Notes under the pieces: generated by a model | Told to the model about the DNA's origin: nothing | The model's input: the letters and a program-made list of their open reading frames with translations, nothing else | Database searches by the model: none | Shown: piece after piece, positions 1 to 8,825 of the stretch | How the letters are laid out: each line of letters begins with the position of its first letter | How positions within the stretch are numbered: the stretch's first letter is position 1 | Position numbers and translations under genes: made by a program | From: an uncultured Prevotellaceae bacterium | GTDB lineage: Bacteria; Bacteroidota; Bacteroidia; Bacteroidales; Bacteroidaceae | Reading direction: 5' to 3' | Length of the DNA: 44,422 nucleotides | NCBI GenBank assembly: GCA_946540735.1 | Contig: CAMNIN010000028.1 | Coordinates: 1-44,422, forward strand

Positions 1-416
1 GCCCATGTCATACACCACGTCGCCGCAGTAATAGCGGAACTGGCCGGCCTGAGGCTCGGGATCGCCGGGGTCGTCGCCGGGGATGCCGCCGTCGCCGGGT
101 ATCACGATGCCGCCCTGTGGAGTCTCACCGCCGGCGTTTCCAGCGGAGAGGGGCGAAACCACGGGGGCGAAACGGATGCCGTAGGTGGTGCTGAGCTTCT
201 CGCCCGTGGAGCTGTAGGTGTTGCGGATGAAGCTCTGGTCCTCGAATTCTATCATCGAGGGCAAACTTAGTGCAAGTTGAGCGGAATTGCAAGCAAAACA
301 CGAAGTTTTTGCTTGAATTCCCGAGACGCAGCCTGAATTGGGATTCATCATATCCAAATTTAGCAAATTATATTCAATTGACGTGATATTCCGATATAAA
401 TCTTTCGTCATGTTGC
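1..416 (-). pseudogene. Displaced (orphan) Rhs core fragment, continues past the left edge
   Basis: The minus strand from 416 to 1 repeats the Rhs core coding sequence found at 1899-2222. By hand alignment positions 1-180 differ from 1899-2078 at only two bases, and 1-269 at about eleven. Homology resumes at 355-416 against about 2163-2222. The frame stays open from an ATG at 411 to the left edge and encodes the region from MTKDL through FRYYCGDVVYDMG of the core. It lacks a signal peptide, upstream YD repeats and its own promoter. It is interrupted in frame by a 93-bp insert at 262-354. It lies directly behind the toxin and immunity genes, the usual place for displaced Rhs C-terminal cassettes that serve as recombination donors. 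Its toxin end is outside the window, so that identity is unknown. Confidence 0.85.
262..354. repeat. 93-bp palindromic (REP-like) insertion inside the orphan Rhs fragment
   Basis: This segment is absent from the intact Rhs copy and sits between codons that are adjacent there (LLNL and PSMIEF). Its core is a near-perfect inverted repeat, 284-298 against 307-320, with an 8-base loop (299-306) and one extra G in the left arm. It is flanked on both sides by a similar CTAARTTTG octamer-like sequence. It adds 31 codons without a stop. From memory it resembles dispersed palindromic repeats common in Bacteroides and Prevotella genomes (a TTAGTGCAAG-type left part and a GCAGCCTGA-type right part). That recollection was not checked. 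Confidence 0.6.
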
Positions 417-426
417 TGGGAGTCAC

Positions 427-900
427 TTAATCAGTAACAAAACTGGTACGATACACATACCACTTCTGATTTGTAATCTTCTTCCACTTTGATTGTGTTC
501 TTTTTAAACCCTCTGTATATAGTTTAATACGCTCCTTTTGTGATTCTGAATAGTAGTAGTACCTCAATGGCGGTATAGAAGCTCTTATTTCTTTAATTCT
601 TAAATTGGAGTCAAATAAGATAAAGAAAAAAACTCTGTAGCTATAATCATCATCCCAATCATTAGGTTTATAATAATTATTTCTAAGATACTCCTTAAGA
701 TTTTCATCTCCACTCTTGAAAATAACTTGATTCAGTTTTATCTTAAGTTGTTTTCCTTCTTTTGTAATATAAACCATAATGGAATCGTTCTTTGATGCAT
801 ATATAGGTCCATACTCGTCATACATAATTTTGCTGTTTTGACAATACACGCTAAATGAGCACATTAAAACCAAATACAAAACACCTACTACTTTTTTCAT
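427..900 (-). CDS. Probable secreted immunity protein of the Rhs toxin
   Basis: A 157-residue protein starts at the ATG at 900, 8 bases after the Rhs stop codon. A GTG two codons upstream (906) is less likely. It begins with a signal peptide (MKKVVGVLYLVLMCSFSVYC followed by QNSK), so it is probably exported; the Cys near the cleavage site is not a clean lipobox. The second half (YRVFFFILFDSNLRIKEIRAS, then KWKKITNQKWYVYRTSF) recalls the strand pattern of small TonB C-terminal-like proteins of Bacteroidetes; this is a weak inference. No enzyme motif is visible. Position immediately after an Rhs toxin domain, small size and matching AT-rich composition point to the cognate immunity factor. An exported immunity protein would suggest that the toxin acts in the periplasm or at the envelope. 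Confidence 0.65.
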   Translation of the reverse strand: MKKVVGVLYLVLMCSFSVYCQNSKIMYDEYGPIYASKNDSIMVYITKEGKQLKIKLNQVIFKSGDENLKEYLRNNYYKPNDWDDDYSYRVFFFILFDSNLRIKEIRASIPPLRYYYYSESQKERIKLYTEGLKRTQSKWKKITNQKWYVYRTSFVTD

Positions 901-908
901 AACCACTA

Positions 909-3900
909 CTACCTAAATATTTTTCCTGTCGATGATTCAAGATAATCATATCCAAATCGTTTCATTACATTCCACTGCCGTCCGTAAATGAAATCACCAT
1001 TTTGGGAATGACTATGAGGCTTTCTACTCAAATACAAAATAACATGTCCAAATTCATGGGCAATACCACAGGAACGCTGATTTATACTTCCAAGGGCATT
1101 TATGTTTATCCTGATATTGTTATTGGTAGACCTTTTATATTCATCGGATGATATTGGGTATAGTGTTTGCCCTAAATTTCCAACAAGTGTCAGACCTGAG
1201 GGATGTAATAGATCTTCTTGACCTCTATTATGATCCTTTGCATAATCAGTTTCTGTAGGAACAGACCAAGTATCAAAATGATATTGATTACCTATATAAT
1301 AATCATTTATGTATGTTGTTGCAATCTCAACCATCTGAGGATTAATTGATATATTATATAAATCTTGTAAAAAACTATCTTGGGAATTTGAGGCAATTTG
1401 CTGAATTGATTCGGGAACCAAAACGCCATTGGTAAATTTCATTGACAAATTAGTTCCTTTTTGCAAGGCATTATATATAGCATCAATCGAAGCCATGTCA
1501 AAAATTGTGATACTGTCACCATGTAGGTCTATCGCATTCACTGGATCATTCAAACAATACCCATAAGGTGTCACATCATAATATTTCTCGCAGAGCGGAT
1601 CCATCGTGCCCCACTGCAGGCGGTCGGCGAAATATGACCTCGCACCGAAGTCATAGGCGTCGAGGCCACCCGTGCGGTCGAGCTCCTTGCTGCCGTACTT
1701 GTAGGGCTGCACGCCGGGGTTCGTCGACTCGCGCATCAGGCCACCGAAGGCGTAGTAGTGGTTCACCTGCTCCACGGCGTCTGTCTGGTCGAAGACCACT
1801 CGGACGTTGCCTAAGTGGTCGCGCAGGTAATAGTGGTACTGAGGGGTGCCGTCGGAGGAGAACGTCACGTAGCCCTCGTCGGTCAGCAGCCGTGTCGTGC
1901 CCATGTCATACACCACGTCGCCGCAGTAATAGCGGAACTGGCCGGCCTGAGGCTCGGGATCGCCGGGGTCGTCGCCGGGGATGCCGCCGTCGCCGGGTAT
2001 CACGATGCCGCCCTGTGGAGTCTCACCGCCGGCGTTTCCGGCGGAGAGGGGCGACACCACGGGGGCGAAACGGATGCCGTAGGAGGTGCTGAGCTTCTCG
2101 CCCGCCGCGCTGTAGGTGTTGCGGATGAAACTGTGGTCCTCAAATTCTATCATCGATGGCAAATTTAGCAAATTATACTCAACAGACGAAATTTTCCTAT
2201 TCAAATCTTTCGTCATGTTGCCGTTTTCGTCGTATTCGTACTCCACAGCCTCGTCAGCTCCGTCGGCGAAATGGAACGCCCCGGCGTAGGTATGGCCTGT
2301 GGCGACGCTGTCGGTGACGTGCACCAGCTGGTTGCCGTCGTATTCCAGCCGGAGGCGGTCGGAGGGAGACGAGGTGCGGCTGCCATTCAGAGAGTTCGGG
2401 CTCTTGCGGTAGACCCACGTGGGGTTACCCATATCGTCGTACTCGGCCTTCTCTTCGTAGAGTCCCATGTAGTTTCCGAGAAAAGTCCCCTCGCCGTAGT
2501 TGGCCGAGATGAGGCGGCCCTGGTCATCGTACACCAGGCCGTAGCCGCGCTGGCGCGTCTCGCCGCTGCACTGCCAGGCGTAGGCGCCCACCCTGCCGCT
2601 CCAGCAATACTGGTGGGGAAGAATCGGGTTGAGGCCGTCCACGGTGGTGTTGTAGCACAGACGCTCCGTGAAGCGCTGCCCGGAGATCCTCGTGGGCCAC
2701 GACCGCACGTTGTAGGTGTAGGAGGTGGTCTCCAGGCCGCCGACGGTCTTCGTGGAGACTCGCCCTACGGCATCGTAGGTGTAGGATGACAGCGTGACGG
2801 GCGATGAGCCGTTCACGCTGTGGGTGACAGAGGTCAGAAGGCCGGAATGGCTGTCGTATGAGTAGACGGAGGTCTCGCAGAGCGAGGGCTTGCCTGGTGC
2901 GGAGTGCATGTTCGTAATCACTGATGGCTCACCGGAGAATGTGTAGGAGGTCGCCGTCACATCATGCCCTCCAAGGGTGTTTGAGGAACGCTGCTGGATG
3001 ATGCGCCCCTCGGTGTCATAATAGCACACCGTCAGCAGTGGCGTGCCGCCACCGTCAGCGGAATAGCTGGCCTGCCCGGTCACCAGGCCGGTGGCGCAAG
3101 CCGCCTGACCCGTATGACCTGTGACAGGTGCGAACGACAGCGAGTCATCGGACAGGATGCTCAGGAAGCCGTAGCTGTCGTACCATGTCACGGTGAGAAG
3201 ATCCACATCCTGAAGGGACATTTGACAGGTGTAGCCGCCAAGGTTTGAAGCACCCATATAGGAGACGGTCGACATGGACGAGGAGACCGGGGCCATGCAG
3301 GAAGAGGGACAGGTGCCGCTGACGGCTGGCCGTCCGAGGGGGTCGTAGAGGGTGAAGGCGCACCGTCCCACGGAGGCTTGGGCACCGTCCTGAGTGAACA
3401 CGGGGCGGTCGGCGGTGTCGTAGCAGGTCGTGGCGGCCTCACAGCCCGGAAGAAGGACGGAGGTGCGGCGGTGCCGCTCATCATAGCCGTAGACATAGCA
3501 CCACTGGCGCACCGCACCGGGGGCAGTCAGGCTCCACGGACCTCCGGAGGACATCGAGGCACTGGCGGCAGGCGGTATCACCATCTGGGGCTCACCCCAG
3601 TCGTCGAGGACGTAGTAGGTTTCCCCGCCTGCATTGTCACGGGTCATCACCACACGGCCCTGGAAATCGGCGTAAATGGTGCGGGTGAGGCCGTCCTCGT
3701 CTGTCTCGGTGACGGTGCGCAGGCTGCCTGCGGCATAGTATCCTGACAAAACCAGGGACTGGCCAGAAAGCCCGTAGAGGCGCACTTCTCCGCCGGAGTT
3801 AGTGCCATAGGTCCTCGTGACCGAGTGACCGCCCTGCTCCCATAAGGCTCCGGGGCCGGTCTCGGTGACAGGACGGTCCAGCATGTCGGTGGAGTAGGTC

Positions 3901-4271
3901 CGCTTCAAGCGGGTCTCACCCGGGTACAGGGTCTGGCCCGAAGAAGAGACCTGGGAGGATGTCATGAAACTGCCGTCGCCGGGAACGGGGATATAGGTGC
4001 TTGACAAGGATCCTCCGTGGCCGTACTCCGACAGCTCGCAGACATACGAGCCGGGGCCGGAGGACTCGCAGGTGAGCACGGGACGGCCGAGACCGTCATG
4101 ATAGCGCAGTTCCTCGATGAAGGAAGAGCCGGATGAGTCGAGCATGTGGCGGGAGAGGACATAATTGCGGTCCTGGCTCTGGGCGGAGGCGTAGGCGGGA
4201 GCCAGAGCAGCCGCCAGGGCCAGCGCGGGAAGAAGCATCAACGAGGAAACGCCGGTGTGGATTTGGATCAT
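909..4271 (-). CDS. Rhs/YD-repeat polymorphic toxin with C-terminal HEFGH metallopeptidase-like domain
   Basis: The protein has 1120 residues from the ATG at 4271, which overlaps the stop of the upstream gene as ATGA. A longer frame reaches 4649 but lies inside that gene, and residues from 4271 form a good signal peptide (MIQIHTGVSSLMLLPALALA, cut after ASA). Order: DUF6443-like N-terminus (RNYVLSR, YHDGLGRPV), many YD repeats (YTYDAVGRV, YDDQGRL, YDENGNMTKDL), then the Rhs core (YYLRDHLGNVRVVFD, YDFGARSY, LNDPVNAIDLHG) ending near residue 918. The last 202 residues are a separate domain with H1072-E-F-G-H1076, a zinc metallopeptidase motif. The expected metzincin Gly and third His are absent, and PHSHSQ follows. 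DNA is GC-rich up to about 1590 and AT-rich after it, which suggests a swapped toxin tip. Rhs shells enclose their toxin; that is known of the family. The substrate is unknown. Confidence 0.88.
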   Translation of the reverse strand: MIQIHTGVSSLMLLPALALAAALAPAYASAQSQDRNYVLSRHMLDSSGSSFIEELRYHDGLGRPVLTCESSGPGSYVCELSEYGHGGSLSSTYIPVPGDGSFMTSSQVSSSGQTLYPGETRLKRTYSTDMLDRPVTETGPGALWEQGGHSVTRTYGTNSGGEVRLYGLSGQSLVLSGYYAAGSLRTVTETDEDGLTRTIYADFQGRVVMTRDNAGGETYYVLDDWGEPQMVIPPAASASMSSGGPWSLTAPGAVRQWCYVYGYDERHRRTSVLLPGCEAATTCYDTADRPVFTQDGAQASVGRCAFTLYDPLGRPAVSGTCPSSCMAPVSSSMSTVSYMGASNLGGYTCQMSLQDVDLLTVTWYDSYGFLSILSDDSLSFAPVTGHTGQAACATGLVTGQASYSADGGGTPLLTVCYYDTEGRIIQQRSSNTLGGHDVTATSYTFSGEPSVITNMHSAPGKPSLCETSVYSYDSHSGLLTSVTHSVNGSSPVTLSSYTYDAVGRVSTKTVGGLETTSYTYNVRSWPTRISGQRFTERLCYNTTVDGLNPILPHQYCWSGRVGAYAWQCSGETRQRGYGLVYDDQGRLISANYGEGTFLGNYMGLYEEKAEYDDMGNPTWVYRKSPNSLNGSRTSSPSDRLRLEYDGNQLVHVTDSVATGHTYAGAFHFADGADEAVEYEYDENGNMTKDLNRKISSVEYNLLNLPSMIEFEDHSFIRNTYSAAGEKLSTSYGIRFAPVVSPLSAGNAGGETPQGGIVIPGDGGIPGDDPGDPEPQAGQFRYYCGDVVYDMGTTRLLTDEGYVTFSSDGTPQYHYYLRDHLGNVRVVFDQTDAVEQVNHYYAFGGLMRESTNPGVQPYKYGSKELDRTGGLDAYDFGARSYFADRLQWGTMDPLCEKYYDVTPYGYCLNDPVNAIDLHGDSITIFDMASIDAIYNALQKGTNLSMKFTNGVLVPESIQQIASNSQDSFLQDLYNISINPQMVEIATTYINDYYIGNQYHFDTWSVPTETDYAKDHNRGQEDLLHPSGLTLVGNLGQTLYPISSDEYKRSTNNNIRININALGSINQRSCGIAHEFGHVILYLSRKPHSHSQNGDFIYGRQWNVMKRFGYDYLESSTGKIFR
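1899..2222. repeat. Intact-gene copy of the direct repeat shared with the orphan Rhs fragment
   Basis: This stretch of the Rhs core matches 1-269 and 355-416 in the same orientation, with an offset of 1898 bases for the left part. The homologous block starts at GCAACATGACG (minus-strand reading), before which the two copies have nothing in common. Recombination between the copies would delete the toxin tip and immunity gene and fuse the orphan's off-window tail to this Rhs shell. Confidence 0.85.
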
Positions 4272-7200
4272 GGCTTGAAATGGTATTGATGGGTTTCTAT
4301 GGTGTTGCCGAGACCGTCGCTGACGGATGACAGGCGGCCGAAGACGTCGTAGGTGTAGTTCCTCGCAGTCCCGTTGGGCGATGTCGTGGAAGAGGGGCCG
4401 AGGAGGGGCTCGAACGTGCTGGTGGTGACGAGCACTCCCTTGTCCGAGAGGGCAGAGCGCAGGGCGCTGAGTTTGGAGGGCACGCCGGATACGGCATTGC
4501 CGAGCTGGGTGATGAGCGACGGGGTGGCCCACTGGCTCACCTGAGCGTACGTGGCGCCCCGGATCTCTGCCACGGGGTACATCTGGTGGTAGCCCCACAG
4601 ATAGACGGCACGTTCGGTGGAGTCCTTCTCCACGTACCTCAGGTCGCACAGCGGGCTGTAGGTATAACTGATCCGCTGCTCCGGCGCACCGCCACCCGAG
4701 GAGATGCTCGACGTGGTGCGCAGGTAGACCTTGCGTTGTATATCCCTGGAATACCCGGGGAAATAGCTGTAACGGTCGCGGCGGCTCTGGAGGAGGGTGG
4801 TGTTCCCTCCCCTCTTGCCGTAGAGGCTCTGCTCCACGACGGGGTTGATGATGAAGTTGGAGCTGTCCGCCATGGCCGCCTCAGCACCGCTGGCGAAGTC
4901 GAAAGGATACTTGTACTCCGTCACGTAGGACATGCCCGGGATGCTTGAGTCCGTGGTGGAGGACCTCACCCGGTGGTTATTCGAGCTGTAGGTATAGAAC
5001 GTTGAACGAGAGGACGCTGACTCCCCGCCATAGAGGGTCTCGGTCTCCGAGGCCAACCTGTCCCAGTCCCTCACGAACGAATAGAACCAAAGCCTGTACC
5101 GAGGAATGAGCGTTTGGAAGCTGCCGGTGTTACTGGAGAAATCGACGTAGGTGTCTTCAACCATCACGTTTGAGTGGATGAGGGAGGTGGTGTGCTCGTA
5201 GGTGTAGTCGAGCCGTCTCAGGGGGTGGCCGGAGGAGTCCATGAAAGTACGGGAAAGAAGACTGCCGTTGCCATGGCAGTTGAAATACCACATGCCATGG
5301 TGTGACTTGGGGACAGAATCCGTGTAGCACGACACCACAGAGCCCAGGAGGGCGCCACCGGAGTCGTACTTTTTCCTGGTGACGGTGGAATAACCTACCG
5401 CTCCACCGCTCATGGACATGAGGGGAACCGGCATGCTGCACGATGGATGCCTGAGCCTGTGGACGCTGTACTTGTATCCCTGCACCTGCCCCGGAAGGAT
5501 TCCTGTGCTGTAGATGCACCACAAGGTCTTGTTGTCAAAGAAAGTGAGAGGCTGGAGGAGCCTGCCGCTTGTGGCCCCGCCTTCATCGACATACTCATAC
5601 ACTGTGGAATCACACACCATCCCCGTCTCGTCAATGTTCGTCACCTTGCGGATGCGCAGTCCTCCTCCGTGGTTCTCGGGCACGCTCGACTGGGTCATTC
5701 TCTGGTGAAGCTTCATGGTTGCGGTGACATGGTATCCAGACCCGAGGTCGTCAGGGCAGTAGGCGACGAGGGTGTAGGTGTTGGGGGAAAGGTCCACGTT
5801 GAATGTCTCCGTATAGCTGTACGTCGTCCCGAGGTCGGTTCCCGGAAGGGAGGCCAGGTCATACGTCAGGGTGGATCCGCCGGGGGCGTGGGGATATATC
5901 CTCACGCAGGCTCCGGAGGTCAGCAGGTGGGACAGCCGGCCGGAGAAGCTCACGGTGACAGTGCCGACCGCCCTGCTGCCCACCGTGAAAAGGCGGTATG
6001 TGACATCGCCGGGCTGGTTGTTGTCGGAGGCGGGGAGGCTCACGTTGTGGGATTCGTACCCCTGCGCTGTCGGAAGTCTCAGGCTGCTCATCGTCCCCGT
6101 GGAACTGAAGCGGTGCGCCTCGTACTCGAATCTCGTGGAGCCTTTCGACGGATAGGTGATGCCCGTGAGCATCGCTGCCTGGGACTTCACGGGGTCGCAG
6201 TAGCGGTTGGCGGCCTTCATCCGCATGAGCTCCTCATTGAAGCTCTCCCCGGCGGACAGGAGGATGGGAAGCGGTGTTGGCAGCATGGTGTAGCTCGCCT
6301 GGCTGATGCTTGTGCCGCTGTTGGCCCGGCCGTTGTAGTATCCCCAGAAGTCCTGGGCATAGCTTGTCTTGATGGGGAGTCTCTCGGTCTCGTTATAGGA
6401 GAAGCGGGTGGTCAGCGTGTCGTTCCCGGCGACCTCCTTGACGGACAACAGCTTCAGGCGGAGCTCCAGGTCATCCCGCCCCCCGGTGTAGGAGGAATAG
6501 GTGAGGTGGTTGCCGCCGGACTGCGGTGCCCTGAAGTAATCGTAGCTGAGCAGGATCTCGCGTATGGTGTCACCGGTGAGCTTGGAGATGACGGCGATCC
6601 TGTCGAGTTTCCTGCTTCCGGGGTAGTCGTCACGGGTGCTCGTGGTGAATGCCACGTGCTGGTCATAAGTGTCGATGTAGCTCGGGTATGTGGGTGAGAC
6701 GTCACACTCCCTCGTGCTGTGGCCGCTGCTGTATCCAAGGGCCGGGTAATGGGATACATCGGACTCTGAAACGCAATCGTATTGCTCATAAAGCCTGCTG
6801 CGGGAGTGGATGAGGTCGGAGGGACGCGCATGCCCCAGGTCCACCGCACTGCCCTCGGGCGAGAGGATACGCACCAGGTTCCATGAGGACGTGTAGAGGG
6901 AGGCAGGAGTGTCCTCCGTGTATTTCTCCCCGGGCTGGAAATAGTAGACCCATCCGTCGCCGTCGGTGACGGCCCACTGGGCGTCGTACAAGGTGGAATA
7001 AGAGCTGTTGTTGAGGTCCTCTATCTTGTATTGGTCTCCATCCTTGCCGAAGACATCATACTTTCCCGTGAGGTTGTCGTAGAAGAACGTGAGGAACCGG
7101 CCGTGGGGGAGGGAGACCTGGTAATAGTCACGCTCGCCGTAACCGGCGCGGAAATCCCTCCTGAGGTCTATACTGTAGGAGTCCATGTCGCTCTGCATGT

Positions 7201-7708
7201 AGGAGACAACGCCGTCGCCTTCGGAAAGGAAGTCCTCCCATTCGGTGGCGGACGCTTCCAAAAGCCGCGGATCCGTGGACCCGGAAGGCACGTAGTTGAT
7301 GCAGCCGCCCACCATCAGGTTCCAGCCGAGCCCGACCCAGGAGGATTCCTGCTCCACCGGGATGCCGCCGGCGTCGTAGGTCAGCGCTATGGGGATCTCA
7401 ATGTCCTTGTACTTGACTGTATAGAGCGGCACCTGAATGGACGGGGAACCGGTGAACTCGCTCACCTCATACACGCCGTATTTCTGGAAAGCCATTGCCT
7501 CAGGGGTCTTGTACAGCACCTCGGGCATCTCCAGGGTATAAGAGGACGAGGAGCGCAGGGGGACGGTTACCAGGGTATCAGTGTCTGTACTGTCTGTCCT
7601 CAGGTGCGAGTCCCCGCCTGGCTCCCGGGAATAAGCAGGGGCGGAGGGATTGGCCAGCATGGCGAAAGACCAGGCCAGCGCATGGAATATGCTTGCTGGT
7701 TTATTCAT
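4268..7708 (-). CDS. SpvB-like/YD-repeat shell protein, partner of the Rhs toxin
   Basis: A 1146-residue secreted protein. The start at 7708 is 1 base after the stop of the upstream gene. The N-terminus looks like a Sec signal peptide (ALAWSFAMLANPSAPAYS). After a polar stretch come SPSIQVPLYTV, LTYDAGGIPVEQESSWVGLGW and NLMVGGCI, which match the start of SpvB and of the B component of Tc toxins. The C-terminus ends in a YD repeat (YTYDVFGRLSSVSDGLGNTI). No toxin tip or type IX sorting tail is seen. The gene ends in an ATGA overlap with the Rhs toxin gene, so translation of the two is probably coupled. I infer that the two halves make one cocoon in the way that TcB and TcC do. DNA is GC-rich, with many long antisense frames that look like shadows. 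Confidence 0.8.
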   Translation of the reverse strand: MNKPASIFHALAWSFAMLANPSAPAYSREPGGDSHLRTDSTDTDTLVTVPLRSSSSYTLEMPEVLYKTPEAMAFQKYGVYEVSEFTGSPSIQVPLYTVKYKDIEIPIALTYDAGGIPVEQESSWVGLGWNLMVGGCINYVPSGSTDPRLLEASATEWEDFLSEGDGVVSYMQSDMDSYSIDLRRDFRAGYGERDYYQVSLPHGRFLTFFYDNLTGKYDVFGKDGDQYKIEDLNNSSYSTLYDAQWAVTDGDGWVYYFQPGEKYTEDTPASLYTSSWNLVRILSPEGSAVDLGHARPSDLIHSRSRLYEQYDCVSESDVSHYPALGYSSGHSTRECDVSPTYPSYIDTYDQHVAFTTSTRDDYPGSRKLDRIAVISKLTGDTIREILLSYDYFRAPQSGGNHLTYSSYTGGRDDLELRLKLLSVKEVAGNDTLTTRFSYNETERLPIKTSYAQDFWGYYNGRANSGTSISQASYTMLPTPLPILLSAGESFNEELMRMKAANRYCDPVKSQAAMLTGITYPSKGSTRFEYEAHRFSSTGTMSSLRLPTAQGYESHNVSLPASDNNQPGDVTYRLFTVGSRAVGTVTVSFSGRLSHLLTSGACVRIYPHAPGGSTLTYDLASLPGTDLGTTYSYTETFNVDLSPNTYTLVAYCPDDLGSGYHVTATMKLHQRMTQSSVPENHGGGLRIRKVTNIDETGMVCDSTVYEYVDEGGATSGRLLQPLTFFDNKTLWCIYSTGILPGQVQGYKYSVHRLRHPSCSMPVPLMSMSGGAVGYSTVTRKKYDSGGALLGSVVSCYTDSVPKSHHGMWYFNCHGNGSLLSRTFMDSSGHPLRRLDYTYEHTTSLIHSNVMVEDTYVDFSSNTGSFQTLIPRYRLWFYSFVRDWDRLASETETLYGGESASSRSTFYTYSSNNHRVRSSTTDSSIPGMSYVTEYKYPFDFASGAEAAMADSSNFIINPVVEQSLYGKRGGNTTLLQSRRDRYSYFPGYSRDIQRKVYLRTTSSISSGGGAPEQRISYTYSPLCDLRYVEKDSTERAVYLWGYHQMYPVAEIRGATYAQVSQWATPSLITQLGNAVSGVPSKLSALRSALSDKGVLVTTSTFEPLLGPSSTTSPNGTARNYTYDVFGRLSSVSDGLGNTIETHQYHFKP

Positions 7709-7709
7709 A

Positions 7710-8816
7710 TCATCTTGAGTTGAACTTCTCGGTGAAAACGTCGGGGCCGCATGTCACGCGCAGGGCGTAATGCCCCCGGGGGAGGCCGGAGCAGCTGAGG
7801 GCGATGGTGTACGTGCCGCTGCCGCCGTAGGTGCGCTCCGCGCTGCGCCACGCCACGCCTGACACGTCGGAGACCAGAAGGGACACCGCCGCAGCCCGGG
7901 ACAGGGTGAATGTGACGGTGAGCGCGCCGGAGGCGGGGTCGTAACCCGCGGAGCGGGATGTCATGGCGCCGCCGGGAGGGTCATGCCCTTTTTCCGGGGA
8001 CGGGAATCCGTCAAGAGGACGCAGCGGGGCGTTCTCCATGTCATAGGGGAGGCCTGCCTGTGAGACGGGCGGGAAGAGGGTGGCGAGCGAGGCGGTGCCC
8101 TGTGCGTCGCCGGTGCTTTCCAGCCGGACGACGGGATAGCGCCAGCCGGGGGCATACCAGGCGTATTCCTCGCTGATGACGGGGGATGCGGCTTCCTTGA
8201 CGCAGACGATGTCCCGGCTTGCCGCATGACGGAGGGACTCCCATGTGCGGACACTGTCTACGGAAGCCTGCCACGTGCGGCGAAGCGTGTGCGTGCGCAG
8301 GACATGGCGGAGCGTGTCGCCGGAGGGGAGGATGAGTGTGCCCGCCGCATCGGCCCGGGTGACGCCGTCGCCCCAGACCCGCATGAACGTGCGGTCGCAC
8401 CACTTCCCCACACCGTGGAAGCTGCCGCGGATGCTGTCACCATAGGCGAAGGGATAGCGGAGCAAGGGAAGCGGCCCGTCGAGTTCCATGAGCGTGTGGC
8501 GGTTCTCAAAGCCCGTGAGGAAAAGGGTGTCGCCGCGTATGACCGTGCGCCACGACGTGTACTGCCCCAGAGCGGTCTGCGAGCAGGAGTCCACCGCGTA
8601 TTGGAGGATGCAGTGCCTGCCCGGGTCAGCACCGCTCAGGTTCCACACCACGCCGAGACCCGCTGAACCGGGGGAAGCCACGTCAAGATGCCGCATCACC
8701 AGGCTGTCGCCGTCACGGGCGGCATTGGCTGCGGCGGTGAGCGTGGTCTGGCTGTAAACGGATGGTCTTACGAAGAGTAAAACCGCCAGAAACAGGAAAG
8801 CGGTCTTTGCATTCAT
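7710..8816 (-). CDS. Secreted protein with type IX secretion-like C-terminal domain
   Basis: A 368-residue protein with a clear signal peptide (TAFLFLAVLLFVRPSVYSQ). The centre (about residues 50-270) has no domain that I recognise; it contains GTLILPSGDTLRHVLRTHT, which I recall from similar proteins beside Bacteroidetes Rhs genes. The last 75 residues (ALTVTFTLSRAAAVSLLVSD, then GLPRGHYALRVTCGPD and FTEKFNSR) follow the pattern of T9SS type A sorting domains: hydrophobic strands, a G-x-Y turn and a basic end. It would then be moved across the outer membrane or anchored there. It begins 9 bases after the DUF3244 gene and ends 1 base before the SpvB-like gene, so it belongs to the same operon. 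Its role in toxin export or assembly is inferred from position only. Confidence 0.65.
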   Translation of the reverse strand: MNAKTAFLFLAVLLFVRPSVYSQTTLTAAANAARDGDSLVMRHLDVASPGSAGLGVVWNLSGADPGRHCILQYAVDSCSQTALGQYTSWRTVIRGDTLFLTGFENRHTLMELDGPLPLLRYPFAYGDSIRGSFHGVGKWCDRTFMRVWGDGVTRADAAGTLILPSGDTLRHVLRTHTLRRTWQASVDSVRTWESLRHAASRDIVCVKEAASPVISEEYAWYAPGWRYPVVRLESTGDAQGTASLATLFPPVSQAGLPYDMENAPLRPLDGFPSPEKGHDPPGGAMTSRSAGYDPASGALTVTFTLSRAAAVSLLVSDVSGVAWRSAERTYGGSGTYTIALSCSGLPRGHYALRVTCGPDVFTEKFNSR

Positions 8817-8825
8817 AACAGATGT

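Noticed and set aside
4272..4649. N-terminal extension of the Rhs protein by 126 codons
   Set aside because: It lies inside the SpvB-like gene in another frame, is Arg/Pro-rich, and the ATG at 4271 gives a proper signal peptide and an ATGA overlap.
5447..6697. Long plus-strand open frame (416 codons) inside the SpvB-like gene
   Set aside because: The DNA is GC-rich with few chance stops. The frame is fully antisense to a well-supported gene, its sequence shows no domain, and other frames in the block are also long.
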